From Pseudopyrenochaeta lycopersici (lineage: Eukaryota; Ascomycota; Dothideomycetes; Pleosporales; Pseudopyrenochaetaceae): a DNA stretch of 64,000 nt. The notes below the pieces were generated by a model that was not told where the DNA came from, made no database searches, and saw nothing but the letters and a program-made list of their open reading frames with translations. Location of the stretch: contig NHZP01000031.1 of NCBI GenBank assembly GCA_003313425.1, forward strand, positions 496,001-560,000, read 5' to 3'. Position 1 is the first letter of the stretch; every line of letters begins with the position of its first letter. Positions 33,501-44,899 of the stretch are shown in pieces. Both the position numbers and the translations under genes were made by a program.

Positions 33501-33915
33501 AAAGCATACTTACTTACAAAGAATCTACGCAACAAGCGACTAAGCAAGGGACTCGATCACGTTAAAGTCGGACTATTTTTGGTTAAAGGACGAAATAGAC
33601 CCGTGAATTATACACTCGAGCTACTACTAGATGCAAAGATCTACCCACGCTTCCATATCTCTAAGTTAGAACTAGCCGACCCTGCCACACCATTACAGAA
33701 AACATTCTAGTACAAGCTAGAAGAAGAAAACGAGTTTAAAGTTAAGAAAATCTGGGGATACTAACAGAATGGAAGAGTCAACGACCTAGAACCAAGCTTC
33801 AGCTACCTAGTCAAATGGAAAGGATATCTAAGCGTAGAGAGTACGTAGGAACTACCAGAAAACCTAAGAAACTGCCGAGAAAAGATTAGAGAATATTAGG
33901 AAAGGGAGGAGAGAA
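30600..33915 (+). pseudogene. Inner gypsy pol: protease, RT, RNase H, integrase, chromodomain (with stop codons)
   Basis: Protease: ALVDSGA near 30640. RT: from about 31240, with PAGYPILFVLKKN, then AYLNNILVYSD; the catalytic YLDD is now YLNN at 31701-31712, both Asp codons changed GAT to AAT. RNase H: near 32140-32500 (FKTDALDLALGA). Integrase: zinc-binding HH...CADCYKNK near 32640-32780, then SMDFVTGLLLS, YHGIPKSIISNRDKLF and [22 protein letters not shown] up to about 33200. Chromodomain: YLVKWKGYLSVEST near 33800-33850, which marks a chromovirus. Several TAG/TAA codons interrupt the frame. Confidence 0.92.
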
Positions 33916-33934
33916 AGAAAAAGAAACAACGAAC

Positions 33935-34507
33935 CTAGGAAGAAGGGACAGTAGCACTGCCACTACTCCCGAAGTTAGCTACCCTAGGAAGCGGATCACC
34001 ATCCTCTAGTTGTGTCGGCATGAACACGCTCCAGTCCAGAGCCAGAGTGCCCGGCATAAGACCTTCCTTAAGATTGGCAATCTCCTGCCCTAACGCTTCC
34101 GCCGCCTTAAGGGCCTTGATTTCCTCCACGTACCGACCTGAAGCGTCCACCAGACCTTGCTCACGCTTCCGAAGAAACTCCTTTTGCTTACGCAAACGAC
34201 TACGTTTAGAACGAGCGGCTAGCAACGCGCTCAGCGCCTTCTCCTCCGCTGCCTCAGCCTCTGCCTCTTGAGCTTCTAGACGATGTATCTCCTTATCCAG
34301 CTTAGAATAGTTCGGCAACGGGATATCGACCAGTTCACAAAGCTTATTGCTATTACGATAGCAATTACCACACTCTTTCTTTAACAATAACATCCGGCAC
34401 TCCCAGCCCCGCTTTGCGCAATAACCGCAGGCAACTATAGCTAACCAGCTAACGCGATTTATTCGATCTCCGAGGTTATAACGTTGTAGAGTACTCTTGG
34501 AACTCAT
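33935..34507 (-). CDS. Antisense ORF of inner gypsy: Zn2Cys6-spaced protein with coiled coil (190 aa)
   Basis: This ORF is uninterrupted although the gag-pol frames beside it carry many stops. Cysteines at 27, 30, 37, 46, 49 and 57 give C-x2-C-x6-C-x8-C-x2-C-x7-C, within the spacing of fungal Zn(II)2Cys6 binuclear cluster DNA-binding domains, and the AC..C start also fits. Residues about 70-150 are rich in Glu, Ala, Lys and Arg and predict a long coiled coil, the usual dimerisation partner of such domains. The C-terminus has no recognisable activation domain. It lies between pol and the 3' LTR on the opposite strand, so it would need its own promoter, probably inside the 3' LTR. A role in controlling the element or targeting it is inference. 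Confidence 0.65.
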   Translation of the reverse strand: MSSKSTLQRYNLGDRINRVSWLAIVACGYCAKRGWECRMLLLKKECGNCYRNSNKLCELVDIPLPNYSKLDKEIHRLEAQEAEAEAAEEKALSALLAARSKRSRLRKQKEFLRKREQGLVDASGRYVEEIKALKAAEALGQEIANLKEGLMPGTLALDWSVFMPTQLEDGDPLPRVANFGSSGSATVPSS

Positions 34508-34548
34508 TAGTTAGTTCATGAGGGCATGAACAGTGGGAGGGGGGATGG

Positions 34549-35000
34549 TGTTACGATCTAAGGAATGAGGGGACGCGCAGCTTAAAAAGGGCTCACTCGT
34601 GGCACAGGGCTATGACGCATGTGCTAGCCCAGTAGGAACTAGTGTCCCAGGAAGCTTGGCGACGGCCCCCATAGGATTCTCTGGGATCTCACGTGTATCC
34701 TACAGATCCTATAAGATCCCAGGAAAACCTATGATGGGATTTATAGGATCCCATAGGATAGTCTGTATATAGGTTGCTGCAATAAACCCTTATAGCTTAT
34801 TATGTTCAACTCAAGATTATACTCTACAGTATAGTGATAGCAATACTAATTGTTCTTAACCCTTAGTACTCTTTACAGAAGCACCCTCTTACTGTCTTAG
34901 TATTAAACCCCCCTTCCACCTAGTCCCTCACTCTATCCCGGAGAACCAACCTTGCAATCTTATTGGTTATCCTCACCAATAGCTTTTAAGATTCTTCACA
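34549..35000 (+). repeat. 3' LTR of inner gypsy
   Basis: 452 bp, partner of 27903-28354, followed by ATAAC (35001-35005). Confidence 0.92.
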
Positions 35001-35005
35001 ATAAC

Positions 35006-38000
35006 TAACTACTTATTAGGGAATTCCTAGGCAGGTAGATTCTCTTTTAGGGGTTAACGCGGACCTAGCTAGGTTCCGTCTCTAGGGAGGTATAGTTCCT
35101 GTGCTACCTGCGGGGCGGTTAGAGCTATAGACTCTTAAGGTATCTACTATTAAAGCTTTTATTAGAGCGTAGAAAGTATTATACCTCTTAACGCTTAAGG
35201 TTCTCCTGCTAAGAGTCCTTACGCAAAGTTAGGCCTTTAAGAGGGCCTGTTAGCAGGGTTCTTAGGTCCTAGTTTATACTCTACTTTAAAGTCAAATTCT
35301 ACTAGCTCCTCAGCCTATTAGGCCTGCTTAAGAGAGAGCTCCTTTGTTAATATAAAGTATCAGAAGTTATTATAGTTAGAGAGTACCTAGATCGTCGTCA
35401 GGGTGTATTAGAGGTAGTACCTCTACGTCCTAAATACTTCTACAATAGCGCAGAGCTCCTTATTATAGGTATGCTAATTTAGGGATAGTTTAGAGAACTT
35501 CTTACTCTAGAACGCGATAGGCTTCTAGTAACACTCTATTACCTGCCTAGTTAAGGCTAGTTATAAGAGGATAGCAGCTATTATAAAGTCTAAAGCGTTA
35601 GTAAGAACTATTACTAGTTCTACTAGGTTAAAGTGCTAAAGCATAGGGGCTTCTAAGAACTTCTAACGTAGCGTAAAGAACGCGTTCCTTACGTAGTTAG
35701 GCTACGCCTACAGCCAGTACCATCTTATAGGTCCCTTACGACTCTTTACAGCCTTATTTGTAGCCTTACCTGCAAGGGGCGTACTTAGGTCTATTACTAG
35801 GTTCTAGGCAGTTATTATATAGTCTACTAACGGACGTACTATAGCAGAGTAGTTAAAGATAAATCTTTAATAGAAGTTAGCGAACCTAAAGAACACTTAG
35901 ATATCCTTGTAGCCCTAGAGTTCTAGCCACTCTCTAATAGTCTGTACCCTTACGGGGTCTATTACTACGCCTCCTAGGGTTACTATAAACCCTAAGAATT
36001 CTACAGATCTAGTAGAGAAGGCACACTTACTTACCTTATAGTACAGGCCCTATTCTATAAGTTAGTCTAAGACCTCCTCTACGTAGCTGTTATAATCTTT
36101 CTTATTCTCTAAGTAGATTAGTATATTATCTAGATACACTACGTAAGTGCGGTCTATAAGCCCCCTAAGGGCTCTGTAGATGTAGGACTAGAAGGTCGCT
36201 AGCGCGTTAGATAATCTAAAGAGTAGAATAAGGTACTTAAAGTAGCTGTACCACGTCTTAAACGCTGTTTTCTACTCATCGCCCTCCTTAATCTAAAGTC
36301 TATAATAGGCGTCTTAGATATCTAACTTTATAAAGATTTGCGCCTTTAAGAGGCGGTCCAGTATCTCGCTTACGAGGGGGATTAGGTACTAGTTCTTTAC
36401 AGTTACTTTATTTAGGCCTTAGTAGTCTACGTATAGCTAGAGCGTTCTGTCTAATTTTAGTATAAAAAGGATTAGGGCCCCTGCTAGCAACGTGCTGGGC
36501 CAGATCTATCCCTTCTCCTGCGCCGTGTTAAGGTATTCCTAGAGGATGTCTAGCTCTTAGCGCGAGAGGTTATAAATAGGGAGGTTTAGGACTTTTTATC
36601 CCTCCTCTAATATAATCGCGTGGTTGTACTCCCTATAGGAGCGCAGTACCTCTGTCTAATACTTACTAAAGGTAAGCTACTTATAGTGCAGCTTCTAGGG
36701 GACGTGCCTTAATTCCTCTTCGTCTAGGCGGTCTCTAGCGGGGTTGACCTGCGGGGCATCCTCTTTAGCTAGGCTAGGGAGGATACAGGGTGCTACTAGG
36801 AGGGTAGCGCGCTAATTAGAGTTCCTGTTGCGTATACTAGACACTACACGCTGTGCTGTCTCTGCGGGTAGCTAGGCTAGCTAGGGTTCCCTTCAGACAC
36901 ACTCCTTTAGGTAGTCTGTAATACTAAGGACTATATTTCGCAGCTAGAGTAAGCCCTAGTAATAGAACTATTCTGCGTTATATTCTATATCTTTACTAGG
37001 CTTAGCAGGTTCTAATAGATTTACGGTAGTTACCTAACGCATCTCCTCTTGGACCGCTCTTTTAGCCTCGCTAGTTAGGGTGTTGCAGGTTAGGGCTCCT
37101 AGGTAGAGGATGTAGGCTGTCTCTCTAGGGCTGACATCGCCTAACAGGTCTGCAGCAGTAATAACTTAGACCCAGTTAGTATCTCGCGCGGCCTACTATT
37201 TAAATTCTCCTATAGAGAATTAAATCTTAGGATTAGCTTCCTTTAGCTATAGGTATCCTAGGATAAGGTTGTAGCCTTTAATATTAGTAGACTAAAACAG
37301 TTATAGGCTTACCTATTTTGCTGTGCCTTTTAAGTCCTAGTACTAGATAGACAGATTGTATGCAGCTCCTAGTAGGAGTAGTTAATCGTTAACTAGGCTT
37401 GCCGTAGGCTTCTAGTAGTAGTTTACTCTAGGCAGGAAGTAAAGCTAAGTAATCTTGCTTAATATAATGTTAATCTCCGCGCCTAAGTTATATAGGGCTT
37501 AGAGGGGGAGCGGGAGTCTATTAGCTACCTATAGCTAGACTTCAATCGCTATCTAGAGTACTTTCCCCTAGGTATTAGGCCCTAGTAGTAGTTAGGACAG
37601 ATTAGCAACTAGGGCGTTGCGTTTCCTAATTAAGGCCTAGGTTGAGTTTGTTTGTTAGCTCCGCCTCTCGCGTTTCTCTAATTACAATTCTTCTAGTAGG
37701 GTTAAGTTATGCCCTGCTCAGCTAGGTCCTAGGAGTTTTTAGGCGTCTCCTAGTACTGCGGCGGGTTCTATGTAGGCTTTAAACGGGGCGATCTTTAGGA
37801 GTAGTTTGTCTCTAAGGGTCTGTTGTCTTACTTCTTACTAGTCTTCTGCAGGTTAGAGAAGGAGTTTAACGCTAGGCGTTTGCCCTAAGAAAGGCCTTTA
37901 GCAGTAGCTTTTTAGGTGTCCTCTAGGAAGCAATTGGCGCGAGTTACAGTTTCTGCGTTACGTAGGGCCCTTTTGAACTCAGGCTATAAGTTAATAGTCT

Positions 38001-39003
38001 TAAGGACCCTAGTGCGCATAATCTCTCTATAGTATTCCTCTAGAAGTCTTAACTATACAAAGGCGATCTTTAGCTTATAGTCGTCCTCTCTGTCCTCTAG
38101 CTTAAAGAAGTTATAGGTTAGAAGGGATTCCTTTTTCCCTAGCTAGAGGAGGAAGGTATTAACGTTATTATCTCTCTGCTACTCGAAGTTAAAGAACTAG
38201 AGGTAGTTATTATAGCAGGTAAGAATAGGATCTTAAACTAGCTTACGTTCCTCCTATTTAAGGTAAGCCTATAAGGTAATACTCTCTTCGTTAATACGTT
38301 ATTAGAGGAGTTCTTAGTAGACGTGATACTAGATCGTCCCTAGAGCCTAATAGGTGCGGGTTACTATATCTTCTAGCACCTGGGCGTACGCAAAGGCAGT
38401 TTCGACGTCCTTCACCTATTAGTCTACCTACTATGCTGATAGGGCTTAGGTTTCTAATTCTACTTTTAGTTTAGGTTGCACACTATTTAGAGCCCTAATA
38501 AGCTTCCCTGCCTTATTAAAGGCGGGCTAGGGGGGTTCTAGTAGCTTCCTAGCCTATCCTACCTCTAGTGCTTATAACGCGTAATTAATTTAGTCCTTTA
38601 GCTTTTTAATTACTTCCTCTAAGGCTCTAGTCTCTTCCGCCTCAAAGAGGTTAGCTAATAGACCTTAAATAAACGTTTTATTTAAGATTCCCGTTATTAG
38701 CTTTTTCCTAGCAGAAAATGGTTAGGTTTCCGCTAGGACGTTAGCGGCACTAGACACCTCTGTTAGGGTTTTGCTAACCTAGTTAAGTCTACTACTATAA
38801 GTGCGTTAGTCTGGGGGTAGTCCTAACCCTTACTACAGGGTACCTGTTATATTAGAGTCCCGGGGGTTTTAGTTTAGGGCGTCTAACGTGTTTAATTATT
38901 AGAGGTCTTCTAATATCCCTAGGTCTCTCTAGGCGTCTTTAGTACTTCCTTAGGGAGGCTCTAGGTTAGCGTCACTCCTAGGTCTTCTATAAGTGCCTGC
39001 CAT
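35006..39003 (-). pseudogene. Outer gypsy gag and pol, 5' part (RT region)
   Basis: Reading leftwards, gag opens at ATG 39003 (MAGTYRRPRSDANLEPP), about 120 bp inside the 5' LTR. The RT active-site region at about 36120-36210 reads RLSNALATF, then IYRALRGLIDRTYVVYLDNILIY, a gypsy RT in which the second Asp of YLDD is now Asn. Gag, protease and the N-terminal part of RT lie to the right. In-frame stops are dense. The frame is cut at 35005 by the inner gypsy and should resume at 27902. Confidence 0.85.
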
Positions 39004-39126
39004 AATACTTCCTCTTTTTTTTTCTTCTTTTGCTGTTAGGATATAGGCGTGCTGTCCCTGGGCTCTCGACGGTACTTTAGAGGAGAGTTTCTTAACTACT
39101 ACCCCTAGAGTAAGAAGGATTAGAAT

Positions 39127-39331
39127 TGTTAGGGACTGTTAGTAGAGGTTAAGGTTAAGTAATAGGGGATAGTATTAAGACTAATCCTTAACCTCTACTC
39201 TGAGGGGGTAGCTCTTGTTTATATACTAGCCTGTCTCTAGTGTAGTCTCGAGCCTTTCCAGGCTCTATCCGGTATGGGTCCGAGGGCCCTCCGCTGGGTC
39301 GTCCCCCGCTAGGTCTGGTGTGTTCGTGACA
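39127..39331 (-). repeat. 5' LTR of outer gypsy element
   Basis: 205 bp, TGTTAGGGACTG to TTCGTGACA, followed by the GCTAA duplication at 39332-39336. Confidence 0.88.
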
Positions 39332-39336
39332 GCTAA

Positions 39337-39600
39337 GGAGATTAATAGCTCTAAGGCTTAGCCATCTATCAATCAAATCCTTATAGACGAGGGTATTTCC
39401 TATAGCTAATATATAAACTTCTAACTAAAAGCAAGGTTTAGTAGATTACTAGCGTTTAACATTAAGCTTTCAGAGTACTAGACTTATAACTAGCTACGTA
39501 CACAACAAGATACACGCCAGAAGCTGTTAAAAGGCAAGAGTAGCTAAAAAGAAAGTAACGTTATTATTTAAGTAAAGAATATATATTTAATTAAATATTT
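39337..39600 (+). pseudogene. Unidentified gene of the integrase transposon, 3' part
   Basis: Continuation of the plus-strand frame cut at 24077. It reads INSSKA, then PSINQILIDEGISYS and LLKGKSS before running out near 39590. Frame continuity across the excised gypsy supports both the boundary and the coding status. Confidence 0.5.
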
Positions 39601-39954
39601 GCTTAGCCCTTAGGTTCTATCTAGTAGTATAATAAGTAGTTATTAGCAGCGTATCCTTAACAGGAGTTTAGTCTGTAAACGTAAAGCTTATTAAACTTAG
39701 TTTAGCTTCGCTTATATCTTCTAGGACAGTATATATTAGTGTAGTTTAACTTGCTTGTAGTTACTCTACCTATAAAACACCCCTCTTACGTGTAATAGTC
39801 TCTACTATAGGCGTAATAGCCCTATTACCTGTAAGGTCTAGTGCGTTAATATTAGTAAAGTCTTTAAAGCTACTAACAGTATTAAGAGCTCTAATAGCCT
39901 TACCCTTGCCCTTAACTAGGCTACTCTTCTCTACCTTAATTTATAACTCTAATT
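39601..39954 (-). pseudogene. Probable C-terminal part of the rve integrase gene
   Basis: Minus-strand frame without stops over about 50 codons (SLVKGKGKAIRALNT, then NINALDLTGNRAITPIVE). It lies beyond the hAT insertion in line with the integrase gene. Whether it belongs to that gene or to a separate exon is not certain. Confidence 0.45.
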
Positions 39955-40140
39955 TAGGGTGGCAAATAGGTTACGGGTACCCGCTATGGGTATAGGTTGG
40001 GTATAGGGTTACAGATGAGTGGGTTGGGGTTAGGGTTGGGTCGCACGGACCATGGGTATAGGTTGGGGTTGGGTCGCACGGACTCTAGGTTGGGTTAAGG
40101 CTAAGGTTATAGACGTATGGGTTTAGGTTTAGTTATAGGT
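39955..40140. repeat. hAT left subterminal array of GGGTTGGG/GGTATAGGTTGGG units
   Basis: Short G-rich units (GGGTATAGGTTGGG, GGGTTGGGGTT, GGTCGCACGGAC twice) repeat just inside the left end. A C-rich counterpart lies at about 45640-45830. Clustered subterminal repeats are typical transposase-binding regions of hAT elements. Confidence 0.7.
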
Positions 40141-40299
40141 ACCTACTAGGGTTATCTTATAAAATAGATAAATTACTACACCTAGAAAAGAAACTAAACT
40201 ATTTTAGAACTATATTATAAATATAGGCCTAGAACCTTAAGGAGCACTCTGCTGCATTTACTAAATTTATATGAGAGAAAACTGGTTTTATTACAGCTA

Positions 40300-42870
40300 T
40301 TAATTACGGTAACGTAAAGGAGGCCGCACTATTCGACGCTTCCGTGGTAGCAGTTGCAAGTCCTCTTCCTCCTCTTCATCTGCGCTACTAATATTTATAA
40401 AACCCTCCTTAACGCTATCTAGATTATCTATCTAGGCTAGAAGCTTAAATAGATTATCTACCTTATTATAATCTCCTCTATCCTCCTCTACCTGCTGCTC
40501 TCCTTCCTAAAGGATAGCATGTTTAAAGAAAAGAATTAACTAGATTTTCTGAGCGCCTAGGCGGTGCCTTCGGTTACTAATTACGTCCTTAGCAGTATTA
40601 AAAACACGCTTAACACCAACTGTAGCAATCTAGATTAGTAAAATATCTCTTACAACCTGGGCAAGCTTAGGATAGGTAGCCTCGTTTGCTTTCTACTAAT
40701 CTAGGACATTAAAAGAATTACCTGCTATAACATGAGGGGTGCTAAGGTAAGATTCTCCCTCTTAGCGAGTTTGCTCTTTCTCCTCTTCTATCTCCTTAGG
40801 GTCTATATCCTAACTCTCGTTAGATGCTAACCCTGTACGTAAGAGGCTACTTAATTACGAATAAACTAGGGATAGAGGTTTCTAGAACTACTCTATACTT
40901 TATAAACGTTAAGGATAAGTTAATAAGAATAGAGTAGAGCTACTAGTTTCTTAACTATTGTATTAATTAAGATATTTAAGAAATTGTTAGCGGTAGTTAT
41001 ATTTATCCTAGGCATCCTACGTATCGTCCTAGAGCTGCTGTTAGATTATTTACTATAATAAATAGCTATAATAATAGTACCTTATACGCTGTAAGCTTCT
41101 GTAATAGATCTAGGATAGTAGCGTAATTAAAGAGGTATCCGCGCTCTGCCTCTGTCTTAGAGTAATATGTACTTAGTTTTAATTAACCCTTTTTAGCTGC
41201 TGCCTTTACTACTACTAGCTACTCTTTATTGTCTCTATTTTCTAAATCTTTACCTAGCTCTTCTATTATCTAGTCTAGGAAATTAAAAAGCTAGTTATAT
41301 ATAAGCTAAATATACTAAATTTAAGGCTTCTAGTTTTAGCTTAGCGAATTAGTTACGTCCTTAAATCTCTTAAGCATATTATAAATAAGCTTAAGGTAGT
41401 GCTATTTAGTTAAAGATAGCTAGAGTTACTTAAGATTATAGAAATCTACGTTAGCACGATCGCTATTACTTGTAACCCTTATAGGTGCTTTTAGATTAAT
41501 TTCCTACTTAAGCTATTTATTAATATATGCCTAGAGTGTAACTGCACGCTTGCATATATTAAAGGTTAAGTTCTATTAAGTCTTTACATCCTATATAACT
41601 AAAAGTTATTCTTTTAGCGGTAGAAAACTCTGTGTATTAATAAACTGCTTGTAGCGTTAGGGTAATTAATTAATAGCTTTATAGATTATTTAGAGCTATC
41701 TATAGCTTAGTCTGTAATAAATAGCTGTAATAATAGCTAACTTACTTTGCGAAGAGAGTTTAGGACTAATATTTTAGTATATATTTCTTTTATATAGCGC
41801 TGTTATAGATTTTCCTTAACCTTAAGCTTAGTAGGAGCTGTTAGTTTAAGGTGCTAGATAGTATCCTAAATAATAAGATTAATAATATAAGCTAGGCATA
41901 GAATTGTATTTTCTGTAGCATTCTAAATAATATCCTCTTCTTGTAATTTTGTTTAGATAGTACGAGCTAACGTGCCGTTATTACTAGCATTGTCGCAGGT
42001 AATAGCTAAAAGTTACTGTTTAGTATTTATATTATTTAGAAGCTGTAATACTTATACTATAATAGACGCGCCTGTATAGCTCCTGCGGATAGGGATAAAA
42101 TTAAGTAGTTTCTTACGAAGTTGCTAGTCGTTTGTAATATAGTATCCCTTTACTGCGAGAAAGCTAAGGTAATTTCCTGCGGACTAGGCGTCTAAGGCGA
42201 TTAAAATTTTTATATTTTCTCTAAGGTTATTTAGGAGAGAAGCCCTAGCTACCTTAACTTAAGCCTAGAAGATTAACTAGAATTTATAATAGGTAATTAT
42301 TACAGGATTAGGCTAAAGGAACTAGAGAAAGTATTAAAAGGATAACCGCTCTACTATTTAGAAAGACTAGTTATAATCTATTACTACCTGTATAAGTTCT
42401 CTCTTAAAAGTAATTATAGAGTATAGTAGAACTAATTACTCTATATTACTATTTAAAGGTCGCAAAAAATAAGTTATAAGTAAAGGTGACTAAGTATAAA
42501 CTAGAACTTAAGTCTCCTTATAAAGCTAAGATTTTTAGTAATTTAAAAGGTGCTTAGTGCTAATTACATTAACTACTAGATGTTAAAGTATATATCCGCA
42601 GTTAAAACAGAATATATATAGTTAACTATTAATAATTTGTGCAGCCTTACTAAATTAACTCTAGATTAGGCTATAACATAAAGATAAGCCCTATAGTAGT
42701 TTCTTTAATAATAGGTCTAGCGCCTAGGCAGTTGTATCCTACTACGTTTTCTACTTTAAAATAATCTCTTGTTATATCTTATTCTACTTATCTTCTATTA
42801 TTAGATATTTAAGTAAGATAAGGGTAGTTTAATTCCCTTTAATAATCTGAGGAGCAGCAAGTTTAAATTA
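40300..42870 (-). pseudogene. hAT transposase
   Basis: Minus-strand frame with TAG/TAA codons at former Trp, Gln and Arg positions. A cysteine/histidine finger (CFNCGYIL, later STKHLL) near 42560-42620 resembles the N-terminal BED-type domain. The C-terminal dimerisation domain at about 40537-40680 reads YPKLAQVVRDILLI, then GVKRVFNTAKDVISNRRHRLG, matching the hAT C-terminal pattern (ERVFS..G.....RNRL). Start codon not determinable. Confidence 0.8.
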
Positions 42871-43189
42871 GTTAAGGACGTGCGGAAACTAGAGAGGTTA
42901 AGTAGTAAGTGCTATAATAGGAATATAGCTGTAATAATATGTTATAATAAATATAAAGTAGTTGCTAGGCAGAGTATAGGACCTAGGATACTCTAATAGA
43001 GTATACAAGTAATAATATTTTAATACAGCTTAGGAATTCGTTTATTTTAATGTAATTATTTACATTCTTTACTCTATTTACATTCTTCTCCTGTTAAATA
43101 TAAAGGCTAGAGGCTAAGGGATAGAGATACTAAGAGATTATTAGCTGTAATAATTACTACTACCTAAACTAGACTAATATATGCCCCTA

Positions 43190-44250
43190 ACTAGTCTAGT
43201 ATCATTCCTCCTTAACTTCTAGATTAGAGAAGCCCCAGAAATCTGTCTTATTAGACTAATTACTGCCAGGTTCCTCGCTACTAGTCTCGTACTTATTTTC
43301 TCCTTTATTATATATAGCGTTAATCTCAGAGTTATAGTTAACCTCTACCTTATATTTATTACTATTATCGCCTATAATATATAGTATACTACTCTTAAGT
43401 AAGATATCTTCCCTACTAGACACAGTATCAAAGATAGGCGTAGGCTCACGTTATCTAGTGTAATTAGCACACAACCGCTATAAAATAATGTAATAAAACT
43501 TACTACTACTTATTATTAGCTACTACTACTAACTCTTCTATAGTAAGTCCTTTTATAAACTCTTACTATTCAGCTTTAGCCTCTTTACTCTTAAAGGTAT
43601 TACTATTAAGCTTTACTAAGCTATCTTAATAGGTTTTACGCATAATCTTTTCTAGGACACTACTAATTCTAAAAACTCGCGTAATTCTACAGCCTAGCTG
43701 CTATATACTTAAAGAGCGTTAAGTAGTAGTAGAGATCTTCTCTAAGGCTCTTTAGTGCTCTTAAAGAGAGGCTTTATAATTTAGCTTCTCCTATTTTAAG
43801 TGTACTTAACTAAGCTAAGATTCTAGCTATTTACCTAAAGACTGTAAGTAAGGATATGTAATAAATAACTATTATAACTTACTACTCTTCTAATCCTTAA
43901 AGCGCTAGTTATAAAGTTTCTCTATCTCTTTATTAAGATATTATTTCTTTATACCTTTAGGCAGAGACGTATATTTAGCCTTCTTCTCTAGCCTCTTCTT
44001 AAGCGCGCTTTTAGCAGAACGATTTAAAGCATTAGCGCTTTTAATAGCTTTAGTCTCTATATCGCGAAGGGCAGCTTAATCTCTCTACTAAATCGCGCGG
44101 GTATTATTACTTAGTTTACCTTTAAATAGTACTAATAGATTAGTAGGGCGACCTTTATAAGAACTAATCTAGCTACGCATAGAGATAACATAGTTAACCT
44201 CCTGCTCTTTAGAAGCAAACCCTTATTTTAATTAGTATATATATACTATA
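43190..44250 (-). pseudogene. Accessory minus-strand ORF of the hAT element
   Basis: One minus-strand frame reads as a basic then acidic protein: SYKGRPTNLLVLFKGKLSNNTRA, then a Lys/Ala/Arg-rich stretch (SANALNRSAKSALKKRLEKKAK), a central Trp/Gln-rich part now full of stops, and an acidic end (SREDILLKSS). It lies between the transposase start and the H3-like gene. No family recognised. It could be an N-terminal exon of the transposase instead. Confidence 0.45.
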
Positions 44251-44899
44251 ATAATAGACTAGGATAAATACTGCTATAAGCTTCTCCTATTTATCGCTAT
44301 TAAATCTAACTAGTACATTATACTAAATATTTAGAAGTAGACCCTTAGGGCTATCTAGATAGTTAGTGTCTTTAATTAGCTCCTGTTTAATAGGTGTAGA
44401 AGCTATTACGCAGGAATTATAATAAATGTACGTAATAATTAAGTAGTAAGTAGTTTAGTGTCTAATAACAGAGATATAGAAGCGATAAGGGAAGCCTTCA
44501 AGTTATTATGTAGTGAGGTAAAGGTGAGAGCAAACAGCAGGCTACACAGGTGGCCTATGCGCTGCGCTAGCGAGTAGAATAGGTGCCTACCCACGTATAA
44601 CCTCTAAAAAAAGTTAGATTACTATAAAAATAGGATTAATTAAAAGCTCGTATTAAGTTCTACAGTCCTATAGTTTATTACAAAAGTTTATTACAGCGTT
44701 GCTGCGCTATACGCTAGGAGAGCCTGTTTGCTAGCTATATTAACTTGCTCTTACCTTTACCTTTACCTTTACTAAAGGTGACATATCAGTCTAATAAGCT
44801 TGATTTCTGCTTTCTTCCTCTACCTATCTACACTAAATTTCTACCTCTATAATTAGCTGCGCTCTATTAAATTTACTACTCTCTATTGAGTTAAATATA

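Larger units (their letters stand above)
27903..35000 (+). mobile_element. Ty3/gypsy chromovirus (inner copy), lightly RIP-mutated
   Basis: 7098 bp bounded by two 452-bp LTRs (27903-28354 and 34549-35000) and the ATAAC duplication. It carries gag with a zinc knuckle, protease, RT, RNase H, integrase and a C-terminal chromodomain on the plus strand, plus an intact antisense ORF before the 3' LTR. A G-rich tract (GGGAGGGGGGATGG) lies directly before the 3' LTR. Damage is milder than in the surrounding element, consistent with a later insertion. It sits inside the pol of the outer gypsy, in opposite orientation. Confidence 0.93.
24078..39331 (-). mobile_element. Ty3/gypsy LTR retrotransposon (outer copy), RIP-mutated and interrupted
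   Basis: Two 205-bp LTRs (24078-24282 and 39127-39331) are flanked by GCTAA (24073-24077 and 39332-39336). A purine-rich tract (read on the minus strand, A-run then GGGGAGGG) lies next to the left LTR, so the element is transcribed leftwards and the right LTR is 5'. LTR differences are mainly C/T or G/A transitions, including the terminal TG changed to TA in the left copy. A second gypsy element (27903-35000) is inserted in its pol gene. Own length without the insertion is about 8.1 kb. Confidence 0.9.

Noticed and set aside
39955..40140. Internal telomere repeat or chromosome-end fusion
   Set aside because: The G-rich units are irregular and sit exactly at the hAT terminus, with a C-rich counterpart at the other end and an 8-bp duplication.
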